A stretch of DNA of 64,000 nt. It comes from Protula sp. h YS-2021 (lineage: Eukaryota > Annelida > Polychaeta > Sabellida > Serpulidae). Below the pieces are notes generated by a model that was not told the DNA's origin, made no database searches, and worked only from the letters and a program-made list of their open reading frames with translations. The position numbers and the translations under genes were made by a program. The DNA lies in NCBI GenBank assembly GCA_949752745.1, contig CATKHT010000130.1:1-64000 (forward strand). The letters run 5' to 3'. The first letter of the stretch is position 1. Each line of letters opens with the position of its first letter. Shown piece after piece: positions 39,016 through 48,562 of this stretch.

Positions 39016-40454
39016 GTAATACGGAAATTCTAAACAAACATGGTCAACGAATAGGAATATCATGTCTCAAGTAACAAATAAGCCGCTGACTAGCACTGAA
39101 ACTCAGTGATAAATGTAAGGAACACTATACTCCGAAGAATGCCTGTCAACTACTCTCCCCGTATGCCTGTCAACTACCCCTCCGCCTCATACGCTCCAGT
39201 GTTTTAGGACCGTCATCTCTACCCCTCTATTTGACTGATGTGCAATTTTCAGAATTGTTACGAAGCTGAAATAATTTATGGTGCATTAGCTGAGAAAGAT
39301 ATTTAAGAAAATTATCCTCTGTGTGCCAAAGTAAAAAAATCCTACTATATCTTGACATTTTGCACTATTTTTCTACCAGGTGGAGGAGCAGATGACCGCG
39401 CTACGGCATTGGAGGGAGGCAGCTGCCCGGGTTGTAAAAAGGGAGAGCGGAAGTGGACCCAAACGGCTCAAGTCGTACCCAAATTTGTATGGTCAAGTGT
39501 GCCCAGTTTTTTCACTCAAGTCACACCCATAACTGACTAAGTTGTACCCGAAAAATATTGTAAAACTGTTATACCAGCCCACTATGTTAGTGCATTTTTC
39601 AGTTTACTCAGATCTATAAACTTTAGATCTATAAATCTATAAACTTTAATCACATACACTAATTGTCTGACAACATGCTCTGAGGAGACGGCGTGCTTGT
39701 AATGTATGACTTACCCACTCCGGAGTTTTAGCCCTGAAATGCTTTTCACTATGCTCCCAATTACGCCCAGAATTTCTCAGGTTTTTCATTTTGCACTCCG
39801 GATATAATCTACCAACAGCAAGCTTGTGGTTTTAATCCTGACTTGCTTACACAGGGCGAGTGCATATTTTTGACTGGAATATAACTAAGGGCTACTTTTA
39901 GAGTGGAATTCTATTTGACCATAAATATTCTGGGTTCGAGTTTAGTATGAATTGACCATTTTCCCTGGTTAGCATACACGACGCAATCTGTAATAATTGG
40001 ACCATTGAATGTGCGAATGAGCGTTGGTAAAGTTTGTTCAAAATACATGTACTTGAAACCTCATTGCTTTCGAATTTCATAAGAATCATCCCCAGTTGGT
40101 CTTCTCTTAAAAGTTTGGGATCTTGCAATTTTTTCAGCTGAGCATGTGTATTCAAAACCGTGGATTCGCTTCCTAAATCGGGCGTAGATGATAATGTGGC
40201 ATATGCGTAGCCCAAAAGACGGCTGAACTCGTCATCTGCGGAGTTAGCCAGTACTTGCAGGGCTTTGTGACGCCAAAAAAAACAATGGGTACTTTTTGTT
40301 ATTATATGTTAGGAAAAGTTCTGTGCATTGGCGAGTATGTGCTCTAATTTTTTTTTTTGCAATTATTCTGTTTTCTTAAGTTTTCGGCAACATTTATTTT
40401 GTTTTTAAGTTTTTCGGCAACGAAAAGCAACTTCATCTCAAAACTGCGTTTTTT
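39016..40454. other. Unassigned sequence
   Basis: A minus-strand frame at 39898-40215 has protein-like composition (for example LREDQLGMILMKFESNE) but no recognised domain, no splice context I trust and no homolog I recall. It could be an exon of an unknown gene or a transposon fragment. The rest is non-coding, with short repeats near 39600-39650. Confidence 0.35.
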
Positions 40455-42433
40455 TATCCAACACATGCTGGAGACGTTGCGCAAAAAATGATTATATTAT
40501 TATTATAAAGTGTTCTTTTATAGCGCAAACAGCAATAACTGTTCTGTGCGCTGTACAAATTTCGTTAAGACTTAAACACATATAAATAAATTTCATTAAG
40601 ACAAAATATATATATAAATTATAAAGGTTGACTAGTCATTAATACTGTAAGCTTTCCTGGATAAGTAAAATTATCATTTAGATTTAAAAGCAGATAGAGT
40701 GTTTGTTTCTCTAATATGGCGTGGTAGACTATTCCACAATCTAGGTGCTGATGCGCGGAACGCTCTTTCTCCTGCATATTTAAGTTTAATACGCGGAACA
40801 GTCAGCGTTTTATATCACTAGATCGGAGAGTGTGTGATGTTATGTTCCATATCAACAAATCTTTTAAATAACTAGGCCCGATGTTATGTAGGCATTTGTA
40901 GGATAGCACGCAGAGTTTAAACTCGATTGGTAGCCAGTGTAATTCGATAAAAGCTTGTGTTGTAGAGTCTTGATATCCAAGGTTGCCATGTTCTTGACTC
41001 GTTGTATTTTATTGATTAGGTATTTCGGGATGCCAAAATATAAAGAGTTTGCATAGTCCAGTCGCGAGATGACAAATGCCTGGACGAGTGTGTCTAGTGC
41101 CTTTTTGGTAAAACATTTCCTCATTTTCCTGAGCATGTGAATGTTTCTGTAACACACTCTTATAACACTATGTACTTGGGATTTCATTTTGAGGCAACAG
41201 TCAGTAAAGACGCCAAGATTTTTCACAGTCGTTTTCGTATTAATTTCAGTTTCACCAAATTTCAAAGAACCGAGGCAACTTTTTTAATTGTTGTTGGGTA
41301 CCGATCAGAATCACTTCTGTTTTTTCGCCATTTACCTTTACTTTATTTTTATTCATCCATTTCGATATCTCAAATATGCAGGTTTCTATGAGTAATTTCT
41401 CTCGCATTTTTGGCTTTCTATGGAATTTGCATTCATCGATTGTTGTAGTTGTGCGTCATCGGCAAAGAGATTTTAAACTATCGACAGAAGAAGCATAATA
41501 TATCCAAGCTCTCTAATGTAGGACGTGTAGACCCATGGTCCGAGACCACTGCCTTGTGGTATACCCGTCAAGAGCTCGTGTGCCTTAGACATAAAGTTGT
41601 CAATTTTTACGCGTTGACTACGTTGCGACAAGTACGATTTGAACCACTCATTGCCAGTTTCTTGTATGCCATACAGTTTCGTTAGCTGTTCCAAGAGGAT
41701 CTCGTGGTTTATCGTGTCGAAGGCCGCGCTAAGGTCCAGTAAAGTTAGTATTGAAACTTTCTGACTGCCCATACTCAAATCCAAAGAAGTTGGTCAAATA
41801 TTTTTAAAAGCGTAGTCTCAGCTGAGTGACCCTGCCGGTATGCTGATTGATATGGGTGTTGTAGAGAGTTACTAGCACAATGATTGCTTAATTGGTCTAA
41901 AAGTACTCTTTTTTAAATTTTGCTTAGGAATGGCAGATTAGACACCGGTCTATAATTTGAAAATGACGTTCCACCATTTGGTGTGATAACAGCCTCCTTG
42001 AAAGCTAGTGGGACGTAACCTTCAAACAGCAAACGGTTGAAAATAGACGTGATAAGAGGAGCCGTTTCTTGTGTACGTTCTTTCAGAAGGCTCGTAGGGA
42101 TTGGATCTAACAAACAGGCCTTGTCGGGGGCTTTACTTATTATTTGCATCACCTTATCCTGGGCTACTTCATTAAACTTAAACTTTTCTGCCATTGGTAT
42201 ATCGATATTTATGACGTTGTCACAAGGGGTGAATGTTTCATTTATTTTTGAAATTTTTCTTTGGAAAAATGTTGCAAAGTCGTTTTCTAACTGTTCTTCG
42301 GAAACATGTTCAGGTAGTGGAGTGTCCTGTTTTCTGTTGCAGATTTGTTGGAATAATTGAAATAGCTGTCTCTGATTACCTTGGTTTTCCCATTCAAGCA
42401 GATGATAATGTTCCACTTTTTTAGTGTCCAAAA
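40455..42433 (-). pseudogene. CR1/L2-like LINE, RT and 3' end
   Basis: Minus strand from 42431: linker (LPEHVSEEQLENDFATFF), RT start (ISKAPDKACLLDPIPTSLLK), RT core (LTLLDLSAAFDTINHEILLE; LTGIPQGSGLGPWVYTSY) and C-terminal part (NLGVFTDCCLK; SRLDYANSLYFGIPK). It ends in a TAATAATA-type tail at about 40490-40505, the typical CR1/L2 3' end. The region that should hold the FADD box (41200-41470) is frame-broken. Inactive copy with several frameshifts. Confidence 0.8.
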
Positions 42434-42869
42434 TTAAATACAGTGCGTTGATCGCTGATGTCTTTATTCACGGATCATTATGCAATACAGACGCTTCTCT
42501 GTATGCCAAAGAAGGATTTCGCAACCCGTACTACCCGTCCTGTCAAAGATATCAATTTAGACCATTTCAAAATAGACATTAAAATTGGTTGTGACAAATT
42601 CCTAGAACAGCCGTTAAACTCGCTCGAAGATACAGTAAATGGATTTACTTTTCTACTGAAGTCAACACTTGACAAACATGCACCGGTCATCGTTAAAACG
42701 AAAAGGTATAGGAAAAAAACCAATGATATGATGATGATGAAATTCAATCTGAGAGAAGGAAAAAACGACAATTAGAACGTCGCTGGAAATCAACAGGCAG
42801 TCCAGATGATCTTAAAAAAATTTTAAATCAACGCATTTTACTTAATTTTTCTTTTGGACACTAAAAAAG
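42434..42869 (+). pseudogene. Inverted 5' segment of the same LINE (endonuclease-RT linker)
   Basis: Plus-strand frame from about 42458 contains LFTDHYAIQTLL, the usual end of the LINE endonuclease (S-D-H box, here TDH), and LDKHAPVIVK, a linker motif that in the intact element precedes the RT now read on the minus strand. Both arms share TTTTGGACACTAAAAAAG (42852-42869 and, inverted, 42416-42433), so the two halves belong to one insertion whose 5' half is flipped. Confidence 0.75.
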
Positions 42870-44178
42870 CTGATCTGTGGTCGCGATAAATCACAACCAA
42901 ATTACAACCAGATTTAATGTTTGCACAGTTTTTTTCTTTTTTTTTGCGAGCAAAACTAGCGTTTACATATCAAAATCGCATTACAAACTAGAATTAATGT
43001 TGCGATTTGGCCGGGGTCACAGATGGAACCCGAAATCGGCGTTTTATCGACATCAGAATCAAAAGCTGCCCACTGAAGGGATTTTGATCCAACTGGCAAT
43101 TTGGCTTGACTTTTTACAAAGATTTTAAAATAATTCTGAAAATTTAAATATTTTAAGAATTTGTGCTTATTTTCTCCGACAGGACGTGCTTTTAGTTGAA
43201 ACGAAAATCGGCCTTCAGACTTAAGTTAGATTAATTTAAAATCTCTTCGGATAAAGAGTCTTTTTAGGAACGGTTTTTTTGTAGAATAAAGTCATTTTAG
43301 AGGGATTTTTTGTATTTCCTGACTTCAGACCATTTCCACTGGTCTGAAAACCTGCTACCGGATCTCCCAGCGCGCCTCCCCCCCCCCCCCCCCGCCCCGA
43401 CCCTCAATAATCAGTTTGTTGCACTGAAATATCAGCCACATGTACTCCCATGTTGCTCCGTTTTTTATGTTCTGTACATATTAACAATTTAGAACGTTCC
43501 ATACCATACGTTTCCAAGCGTTTCGTTTTGCTCAGGAAAAGCGAAGCGCCGCTCTAGTTTGGAATGCAATGAAATTATCACCATGAATAGTTCTCATTTG
43601 TCATTTCTGTCATGGGAATGGTAATACATGCGTCTCATCATTCACTAACCTTTCTTAAGTTGCTCACCAATGCCCTTGTCTCAGGCACATTATTACTTTT
43701 TTCAATTGGTGAAGTTTAAATTTATTTCGTGAGTGTTCTTTCTTGGAATGGGCAGCTGATAATTGTTTGCCTTTTGTAAATTCTATGTGCAGTCATATTA
43801 GACAAGATTCTACTGCAGTAGATCAGTTCTTTGCCGTTAACTCGTTCAGCTGTTAAGCATATCCAGCTAGCTGCTTCGATATATGCTTAAAAAATATCTT
43901 TGGGTTATTGGCCTATTGACTCTTACCGTGTCTTAAGATAAAAAAAAAGACAAGCATTAGTGTTATATGGAAATCTCAGCTATTTGTCATTGTCAAACCT
44001 AAAAATACTCATTGATTTTGTGAGATAATTTAAGGGTTTCTTATTTGAACCATACTTGAATTAACCAACTGATTCCATATTCGAGCTCTAGTGTCTCTTC
44101 ACAGTCAACTGATATCAAGTTTAAGGAGATAAATCAAACATAACAGCAAAGGATTAAGTCTATAATAGTGAAAAAAAT
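42870..44178. other. Upstream region of FkbM gene copy 3 and unassigned sequence
   Basis: 43805-44178 is an inverted copy of 20660-20995 (promoter and 5' UTR of gene 1). A C-run lies at 43377-43396. The remainder has no supported gene. Confidence 0.5.
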
Positions 44179-44542
44179 ATGTCTTTCCTAAACCAAGTTT
44201 TCTTGAAGATGTGTACTTTAAAAGCAGTGATTGTAATATTGATTATAACAGCAACTCTGATCGCACGCAAAACCGATGTATCAAGCCTTGGAATACAAAC
44301 ACGACACAAGAATATAGCCACGGGACAACAACAATGTAGTCCGCTGCAACGCCTTCAGATGGTTACAGAGTCAGCACTGTTCAAACAAAAGTTCGATGAA
44401 ACAATTAAAAATGCAGATAAGAATTCACAGAAGCAGCGTGCAGATGCTCTCATCAACATGCTGCTGGAAGGACCCGATGCGTCCAGCCCACCGCAGCTGA
44501 GCGGATTCATTGGAACCCCTCAAGCAAATTCAATCATTAAAG
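44179..44542 (+). CDS. FkbM-family methyltransferase gene 3, exon 1 (signal anchor)
   Basis: ATG at 44179, donor AAAG/GTGCGT after 44542, phase 1. Nearly identical to gene 1 exon 1 (MSFLNQVFLKMCTLKAVIVI start). No catalytic exon follows in the window: intron homology to gene 1 runs to about 45590 and is then replaced by the tandem array and the Polinton. Exon 2, if present, is beyond 64000 or lost. The gene may be split by the insertion. Confidence 0.75.
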
Positions 44543-45590
44543 GTGCGTACTTAACGTCCGTCTGTTTTGAAATTCGAATTTTCCCCCAGACAGTACAAAA
44601 TTAAAAGGTTGTATTTTATTAGCAATTTGGTCAAAACTGGTGAAAAATCGGTACCGTTGTTTTAAATGCTGCTCTTCTCACAAATCCGGTCTGACTGATT
44701 TGCAACTTAATAGGAATGCGTCTCACTCAGTAAACATGGTGACTTTTTAGCAGCGTTAGATGGTCATCGCAAACCCTTTTGGTTGATTAGGGAATTCGAA
44801 ACAAGGTCTATCTCCTTACATCGAGCAGACACCGATTACTCGACGCCCCAATAACGTTACAGAAAGTCTGCAAATGAAAGTCCAAACGCGGATCCTCCAA
44901 TGTCGCATAGATTCGGAAACAAAATCGCTTTCTAGAGAGTGCAATCTAAGTTGCCATGACACCCTCCGTCAAAGTATCCAACCCTCGTGGCATGCGGTAA
45001 CGCAGGATATGTAAAAAGCTTTCATGTTTTCATGATTTTTAACTAGGCCGAAAAAAACTGACATTCGCATATTTCCGTCCTCACTTTGGAAGAGATATTC
45101 TATTCCCGATGAGCTATAATAGCGATAATACGATGATGCTGCTTTAGTGACCTAAACATGTAAACAGTGCCGTTTTTCGATGTCTATGCAACGTTGCAAC
45201 AAAGACGTCGTTTAGACTTTGGAGTGTGTGGGTACTTGTTTGCAAACAAAAGAACGTCTTAATTTTACTTTGATTTTGGTCGCGACGAATCACAAGCAAA
45301 TCTACTTCAAATTAACGTTGTAATGACGTCGGAATGTTTTTTGGGGCAGTAGAATACTCCGTCAGGCTTATACTCCAATATTGCTTTCATGTAAATTTTG
45401 TCCGACCGCTTTAAATTTTATTCGTTATGTTCAAGACATCTAAACTAAAATTTTGATATTTTGATATTTTGATATCTTAAATCGAATAAAACTGATTAAA
45501 ATATATAAAATATATTATAGATATAAAAATAATTTTACATGTGTAAACCAATTTAGATATCATTAGCTAATTTTTGATATCAATAAATGA

Positions 45591-46075
45591 ATAGTAGTGT
45601 AAAAGTGGGGGTTTAAAAACAGGAAGTGACGTCATAATGACGTCACGTGGTGTTTTGAAAGCCCCATGGGGTTTTTAAAACAGTGACGTCATATTGACGT
45701 CATATTAACGTCATATTGACGTCATGTTGTTACCATATGGTTATCATATGGTTACCATATGGTTACCATATGGTTATCATATGGACGTCATAATGACGTC
45801 ACGTGGTGTTTTGATAGCCCCATGGGGTTTTTAAAACAGTGACGTCATTTTGACGTGATCTAGACGTGTTATGGAGGTGATATGGAGGTGATATAGAGGT
45901 AATATGGAGGTGATATGAACGTCATATGAACTTCATATGAACGTCATATGAACGTCATATGAACGTCATAATGACGTAATATGGAGAGTGGGCGGCCATT
46001 CAAACAACCATTCAAACGACCATTCAAACGGGCGGCCATTCAAACGACCATTCAAACGGGTGACCATTTTTTTAA
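45591..46075. repeat. TGACGTCA/CATATGG tandem array at the left Polinton border
   Basis: Starts where homology to the FkbM intron stops. Contains at least seven perfect TGACGTCA palindromes (45627, 45638, 45684, 45695, 45717, 45794, 45840). A 65-bp direct repeat (45630-45690 and 45788-45847) differs by about one base. Arrays of GGTTACCATAT, GGAGGTGATAT, GAACGTCATAT and CCATTCAAACGA follow. TGACGTCA is the CREB/ATF consensus. Whether the array belongs to the mobile element or the host intron is unclear. Confidence 0.8.
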
Positions 46076-46141
46076 AGCATTTCCCACACTCTCATGCATA
46101 CACATACATACTAACACCATGACACGATTAGCGCTTATTTC
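46076..46141 (+). repeat. Left terminal inverted repeat
   Basis: Begins AGCATTTCCC. Matches the reverse complement of 62796-62861 at 63 of 66 positions. Inside it, similarity weakens but both ends then carry a hairpin at the same relative place. Outside it only a T-run (A-run on the right) is shared. Confidence 0.95.
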
Positions 46142-46154
46142 AGTATCAGTGGTG

Positions 46155-46170
46155 GGCTCTTAAAAGAGCC
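46155..46170 (-). terminator. Histone-type 3' stem-loop of the RING gene
   Basis: On the minus strand reads GGCTCTTTTAAGAGCC: 6-bp stem GGCTCT/AGAGCC and 4-base loop TTTA, followed by CCACCAC. This fits the metazoan replication-dependent histone mRNA stem-loop (GGYYCTTYTNAGRRCC, then ACCA-like). It lies 40 nt after the RING gene stop, within the normal histone distance. It shares an upstream CTAACATCT and a downstream TGAAATAA with the element at 47497. Confidence 0.7.
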
Positions 46171-46210
46171 AGGAGATGTTAGTTTTTCTCCTGCTGCTGC
46201 CGGTCCCGGT

Positions 46211-46762
46211 TTAAAAGAATGTCACAATGTCCTGCACTGGCCTACTGCAATGTGTGAGCTGTTGCCCGTTGAACAAAAAGTGGTCCCCTCGCATGCCGCA
46301 GGTAAAGCACCTCACAGAGTAGCGGTCATTTAGCGCCAGCAGTTGAGTCCAGTGCGCCGCGCAGACCAGGCACATTTGATGGCCGCACTCAGACAGCACC
46401 CGGTCTGGGAAGATCATACACCCACATCCTGGGCAAATATCCAAGTCTTGCTGGAGGAAGAATCTCCCCCAGGCCGGGTACTCTTCTTCTTCCATCCGCG
46501 AAGGTATTGACTCCCCTAGCATCATCGTTCTAAAGAACGCTTCATCATAGTGACCAGCCTCTATATCTCTGAGCCTCTTTCCAATCGTGATTTGACGGTT
46601 GAACAGGACGGGCACGCACATGATGGATCCATGAACCGGGTCCGGCAGCAGCTGGAAGAAGTAGACTCTTTCTGGCGGTGTCGGTGGCGGTGTGACAGGC
46701 AGGTGAAGTTCTCTAACTTCAGCAATGGTGCGAGCATCATGTAACCCGAAGAAGCACTCCAT
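46211..46762 (-). CDS. RING-HC finger protein (putative E3 ubiquitin ligase)
   Basis: 183 residues from ATG at 46762; the frame extends upstream only through non-ATG codons that overlap the TATA box, so this start is preferred. The C-terminal RING is C110-C113-C126-H128-C131-C134-C152-C155 (CPGC, CGHQMCLVC, CFTC), a C3HC4 pattern. The N-terminal half (LPVTPPPTPPE proline patch) is not recognised. RING proteins of DNA viruses usually redirect host ubiquitination; that role is inferred. It is the outermost left gene, divergent from the Cys-rich gene at 47119. Confidence 0.85.
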   Translation of the reverse strand: MECFFGLHDARTIAEVRELHLPVTPPPTPPERVYFFQLLPDPVHGSIMCVPVLFNRQITIGKRLRDIEAGHYDEAFFRTMMLGESIPSRMEEEEYPAWGRFFLQQDLDICPGCGCMIFPDRVLSECGHQMCLVCAAHWTQLLALNDRYSVRCFTCGMRGDHFLFNGQQLTHCSRPVQDIVTFF

Positions 46763-47118
46763 GTTGACGGAAGCGAGTGTGAGCCCAAACTGAAATGAGC
46801 ATGGGTTATATACCACCTGAAGTCAGGATCGGACCCCCCCCCCCATGCAGTCGCCCTAAAGTCAGGACCCCCCCCCCCCCCGTGCAGTCGACCTAAAGTC
46901 AGGACCCCCCACCCCGGTGCAGTCGACCTAAAGTCAGGACCCCCCCCCCCTCCCAGCTAGCCGACCTAAACTCAGGACCCCCCCCCCCTCCCGGGATAGC
47001 ACAAAGTACTTGCATTAAGTAAGGACCCCCCCCCCCCCCATCAGCATATAATGCGAGGATGTTCGCTAGTAGTATATAAAGGTGGGTTACAGCTGCATTA
47101 TCCAACACAAGCAGCAAG
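46763..47118. promoter_or_regulatory. Left divergent promoter with C-run repeats
   Basis: Minus-strand TATATAA at 46812-46806 serves the RING gene; plus-strand TATATAAA at 47073-47080 serves the Cys-rich gene. Between them are five repeats of CTAAA(G/C)TCAGGACC followed by 8-14 C and GTGCAGTCGA or CCCAGCTAGCCGA. G/C runs of this length are G-quadruplex-prone. The right-end divergent promoter has the same style and shares CCCAGCTA-CC. Confidence 0.75.
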
Positions 47119-47472
47119 ATGTCGACAAGTCGTAAAATCACAGTGATGCGAAACGGCAAGGCAGTGACGCTAACGACTGAGTGTTATAAGTGTTGGGTAT
47201 GGTTGGAGTACCCAGGTCAACCACACAACTGCCCGGTGCACCACAATGCACCACGACATTACTGCTGCAAAACTTGCGGTGGACTGCTCTGGTACAAGTT
47301 TACTGCGAGATTGCCAGGACCGGAGCCATGCACGGACTGCTGGTGGTGTGGAGCAACGCTGAAAAACTTTGGCTACTATAACTTCCATCCGTTCAAGTGC
47401 TCGCGAAGACCGTTCTCCATGGAACAGTTTTACAGATACCAGTGCGACTGTGGCAATCCAACTTGTTGGTGA
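47119..47472 (+). CDS. Small Cys/Trp-rich protein, unknown
   Basis: 117 residues from ATG at 47119, 39 nt after the TATA box. It has 13 Cys in CxxC-type pairs (C22/C25, C50/C53, C71/C74/C77, C109/C111) plus His at 41-42 and 90, suggesting two or three zinc-binding modules. I recognise no family. Outward early-type position, its own TATA box and a histone-like stem-loop after the stop set it apart from the structural genes. Confidence 0.75.
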   Translation: MSTSRKITVMRNGKAVTLTTECYKCWVWLEYPGQPHNCPVHHNAPRHYCCKTCGGLLWYKFTARLPGPEPCTDCWWCGATLKNFGYYNFHPFKCSRRPFSMEQFYRYQCDCGNPTCW

Positions 47473-47496
47473 AGAGCCAACTCACTAACATCTTTC

Positions 47497-47512
47497 GGCC
47501 CTTCTAAGGGCC
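47497..47512 (+). terminator. Histone-type 3' stem-loop of the Cys-rich gene
   Basis: GGCCCTTCTAAGGGCC: 6-bp stem GGCCCT/AGGGCC and loop TCTA, matching the histone stem-loop consensus. It begins 24 nt after the stop at 47472. Preceded by CTAACATCTTTC and followed by ATCCTCTGCTGTGAAATAAA, so an AATAAA signal (47527-47532) sits 15 nt downstream as a possible back-up. Confidence 0.7.
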
Positions 47513-47561
47513 ATCCTCTGCTGTGAAATAAAAACGCAAATTCTGTCTATGTATGAGTGTG

Positions 47562-47569
47562 TATAAAAG
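47562..47569 (+). promoter_or_regulatory. TATA box of the zinc-finger-repeat/PolB unit
   Basis: TATAAAAG in the context GTGTATAAAAGGGG, 63 nt before the ATG at 47633. The same GTATAAAAGGGG core precedes the PC4-like gene at 51556. Confidence 0.65.
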
Positions 47570-47632
47570 GGGTATGTCTGAGATTACATTTCAGTATTTC
47601 AGTTTCAGCAGTTGACGGAACAACAACCAGCT

Positions 47633-48562
47633 ATGATGAAAAGTGAAGAGCATGGGAAAGGAGCAAAGAGACAAAGGATGGAAGAAGATGACATTTGGCC
47701 ATACGGTCAAGTTCAGTGTATGGAATGCAATGTGAAATTTCCATCTATGGATACTTATGAGACACATACATGCAGTAAAGCTGAGATGAAAGGAGCAAAG
47801 AGACAAAAGATGGATGAAGATGACATTTGGCCATACGGTCAAGTTCAGTGTATGGAATGCAATGTGAAATTTCCATCTATGGATACTTATGAGGCACATA
47901 CATGCAGTAAAGCTGAGATGAAAGGAGCAAAGAGACAAAAGATGGATGAAGATGACATTTGGCCATGCGGTCAAGTTCAGTGTATGGAATGCAATGTAAA
48001 ATTTCCATCTATGGATACTTATGGGGCACATGCATGCATACCAGCTGAGATGGACAATGTACCTCATGGAGAACACGTTTCAAAGAAACAAAAGACAGGA
48101 CAAGTAGGGAGAGGTAGAAGGGTTAGTCTTGGTGAAAACGCGCAGGAAAAACCGTTTGAATCTGAGGATGGATCAGATTTACTGCTTGAAATGCGACAGC
48201 AAGAGAACCGTATCAAGACACATTTGTTGGAGACCTTAAACCATGGAATGAAATGGTACATTGTCGTGCATGCACGTTTCAAGAAACTGACAGCAAATGA
48301 TGAAGGTGTTATGGTAGAACAAGTGGATAATGCATTTATCAGCAGTCCAACATATGCAGCATACAATCCAGCAGATATTGAGCAGGACCTGCCAGAAGCC
48401 TATAAAGAATTATTTACCAAGTTTGACGAACATGAGCGACAAGGCTCTGGCTGGGTGTTGGATAACATACTGTACATTGAAGTACATACAGCTACGCTGA
48501 TGCCTCTAGAAGCGAGTAGTTTTATTCCACTACCGAAGAAAGTGAAGAAACAAGGGGTGTGA
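47633..48562 (+). CDS. Zinc-finger-repeat protein, PolB N-terminal part
   Basis: 309 residues from ATG at 47633. Three tandem 44-residue repeats (132 bp each at 47660, 47792, 47924) each hold a basic GAKRQ segment, an acidic EEDDIWP segment and a zinc-finger-like CMEC-x12-H-x-C. The C-terminal 120 residues (WYIVVHARFKK; GSGWVLDNILYIEVH; SSFIPLPKK) resemble the region directly N-terminal to the polymerase in this PolB family. The TGA at 48560-48562 overlaps the PolB frame by one codon in the -1 frame, so in relatives this is probably one protein. Frameshift, recoding or a true gene boundary cannot be told apart here. Confidence 0.75.
   Translation: MMKSEEHGKGAKRQRMEEDDIWPYGQVQCMECNVKFPSMDTYETHTCSKAEMKGAKRQKMDEDDIWPYGQVQCMECNVKFPSMDTYEAHTCSKAEMKGAKRQKMDEDDIWPCGQVQCMECNVKFPSMDTYGAHACIPAEMDNVPHGEHVSKKQKTGQVGRGRRVSLGENAQEKPFESEDGSDLLLEMRQQENRIKTHLLETLNHGMKWYIVVHARFKKLTANDEGVMVEQVDNAFISSPTYAAYNPADIEQDLPEAYKELFTKFDEHERQGSGWVLDNILYIEVHTATLMPLEASSFIPLPKKVKKQGV

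Noticed and set aside
45981..46163. 60-codon frame crossing the left TIR
   Set aside because: Made of the CCATTCAAACG repeat plus TIR sequence; crosses the element boundary and has no family resemblance.
47591..48076. Minus-strand frame with three repeats
   Set aside because: Antisense shadow of the zinc-finger repeats.
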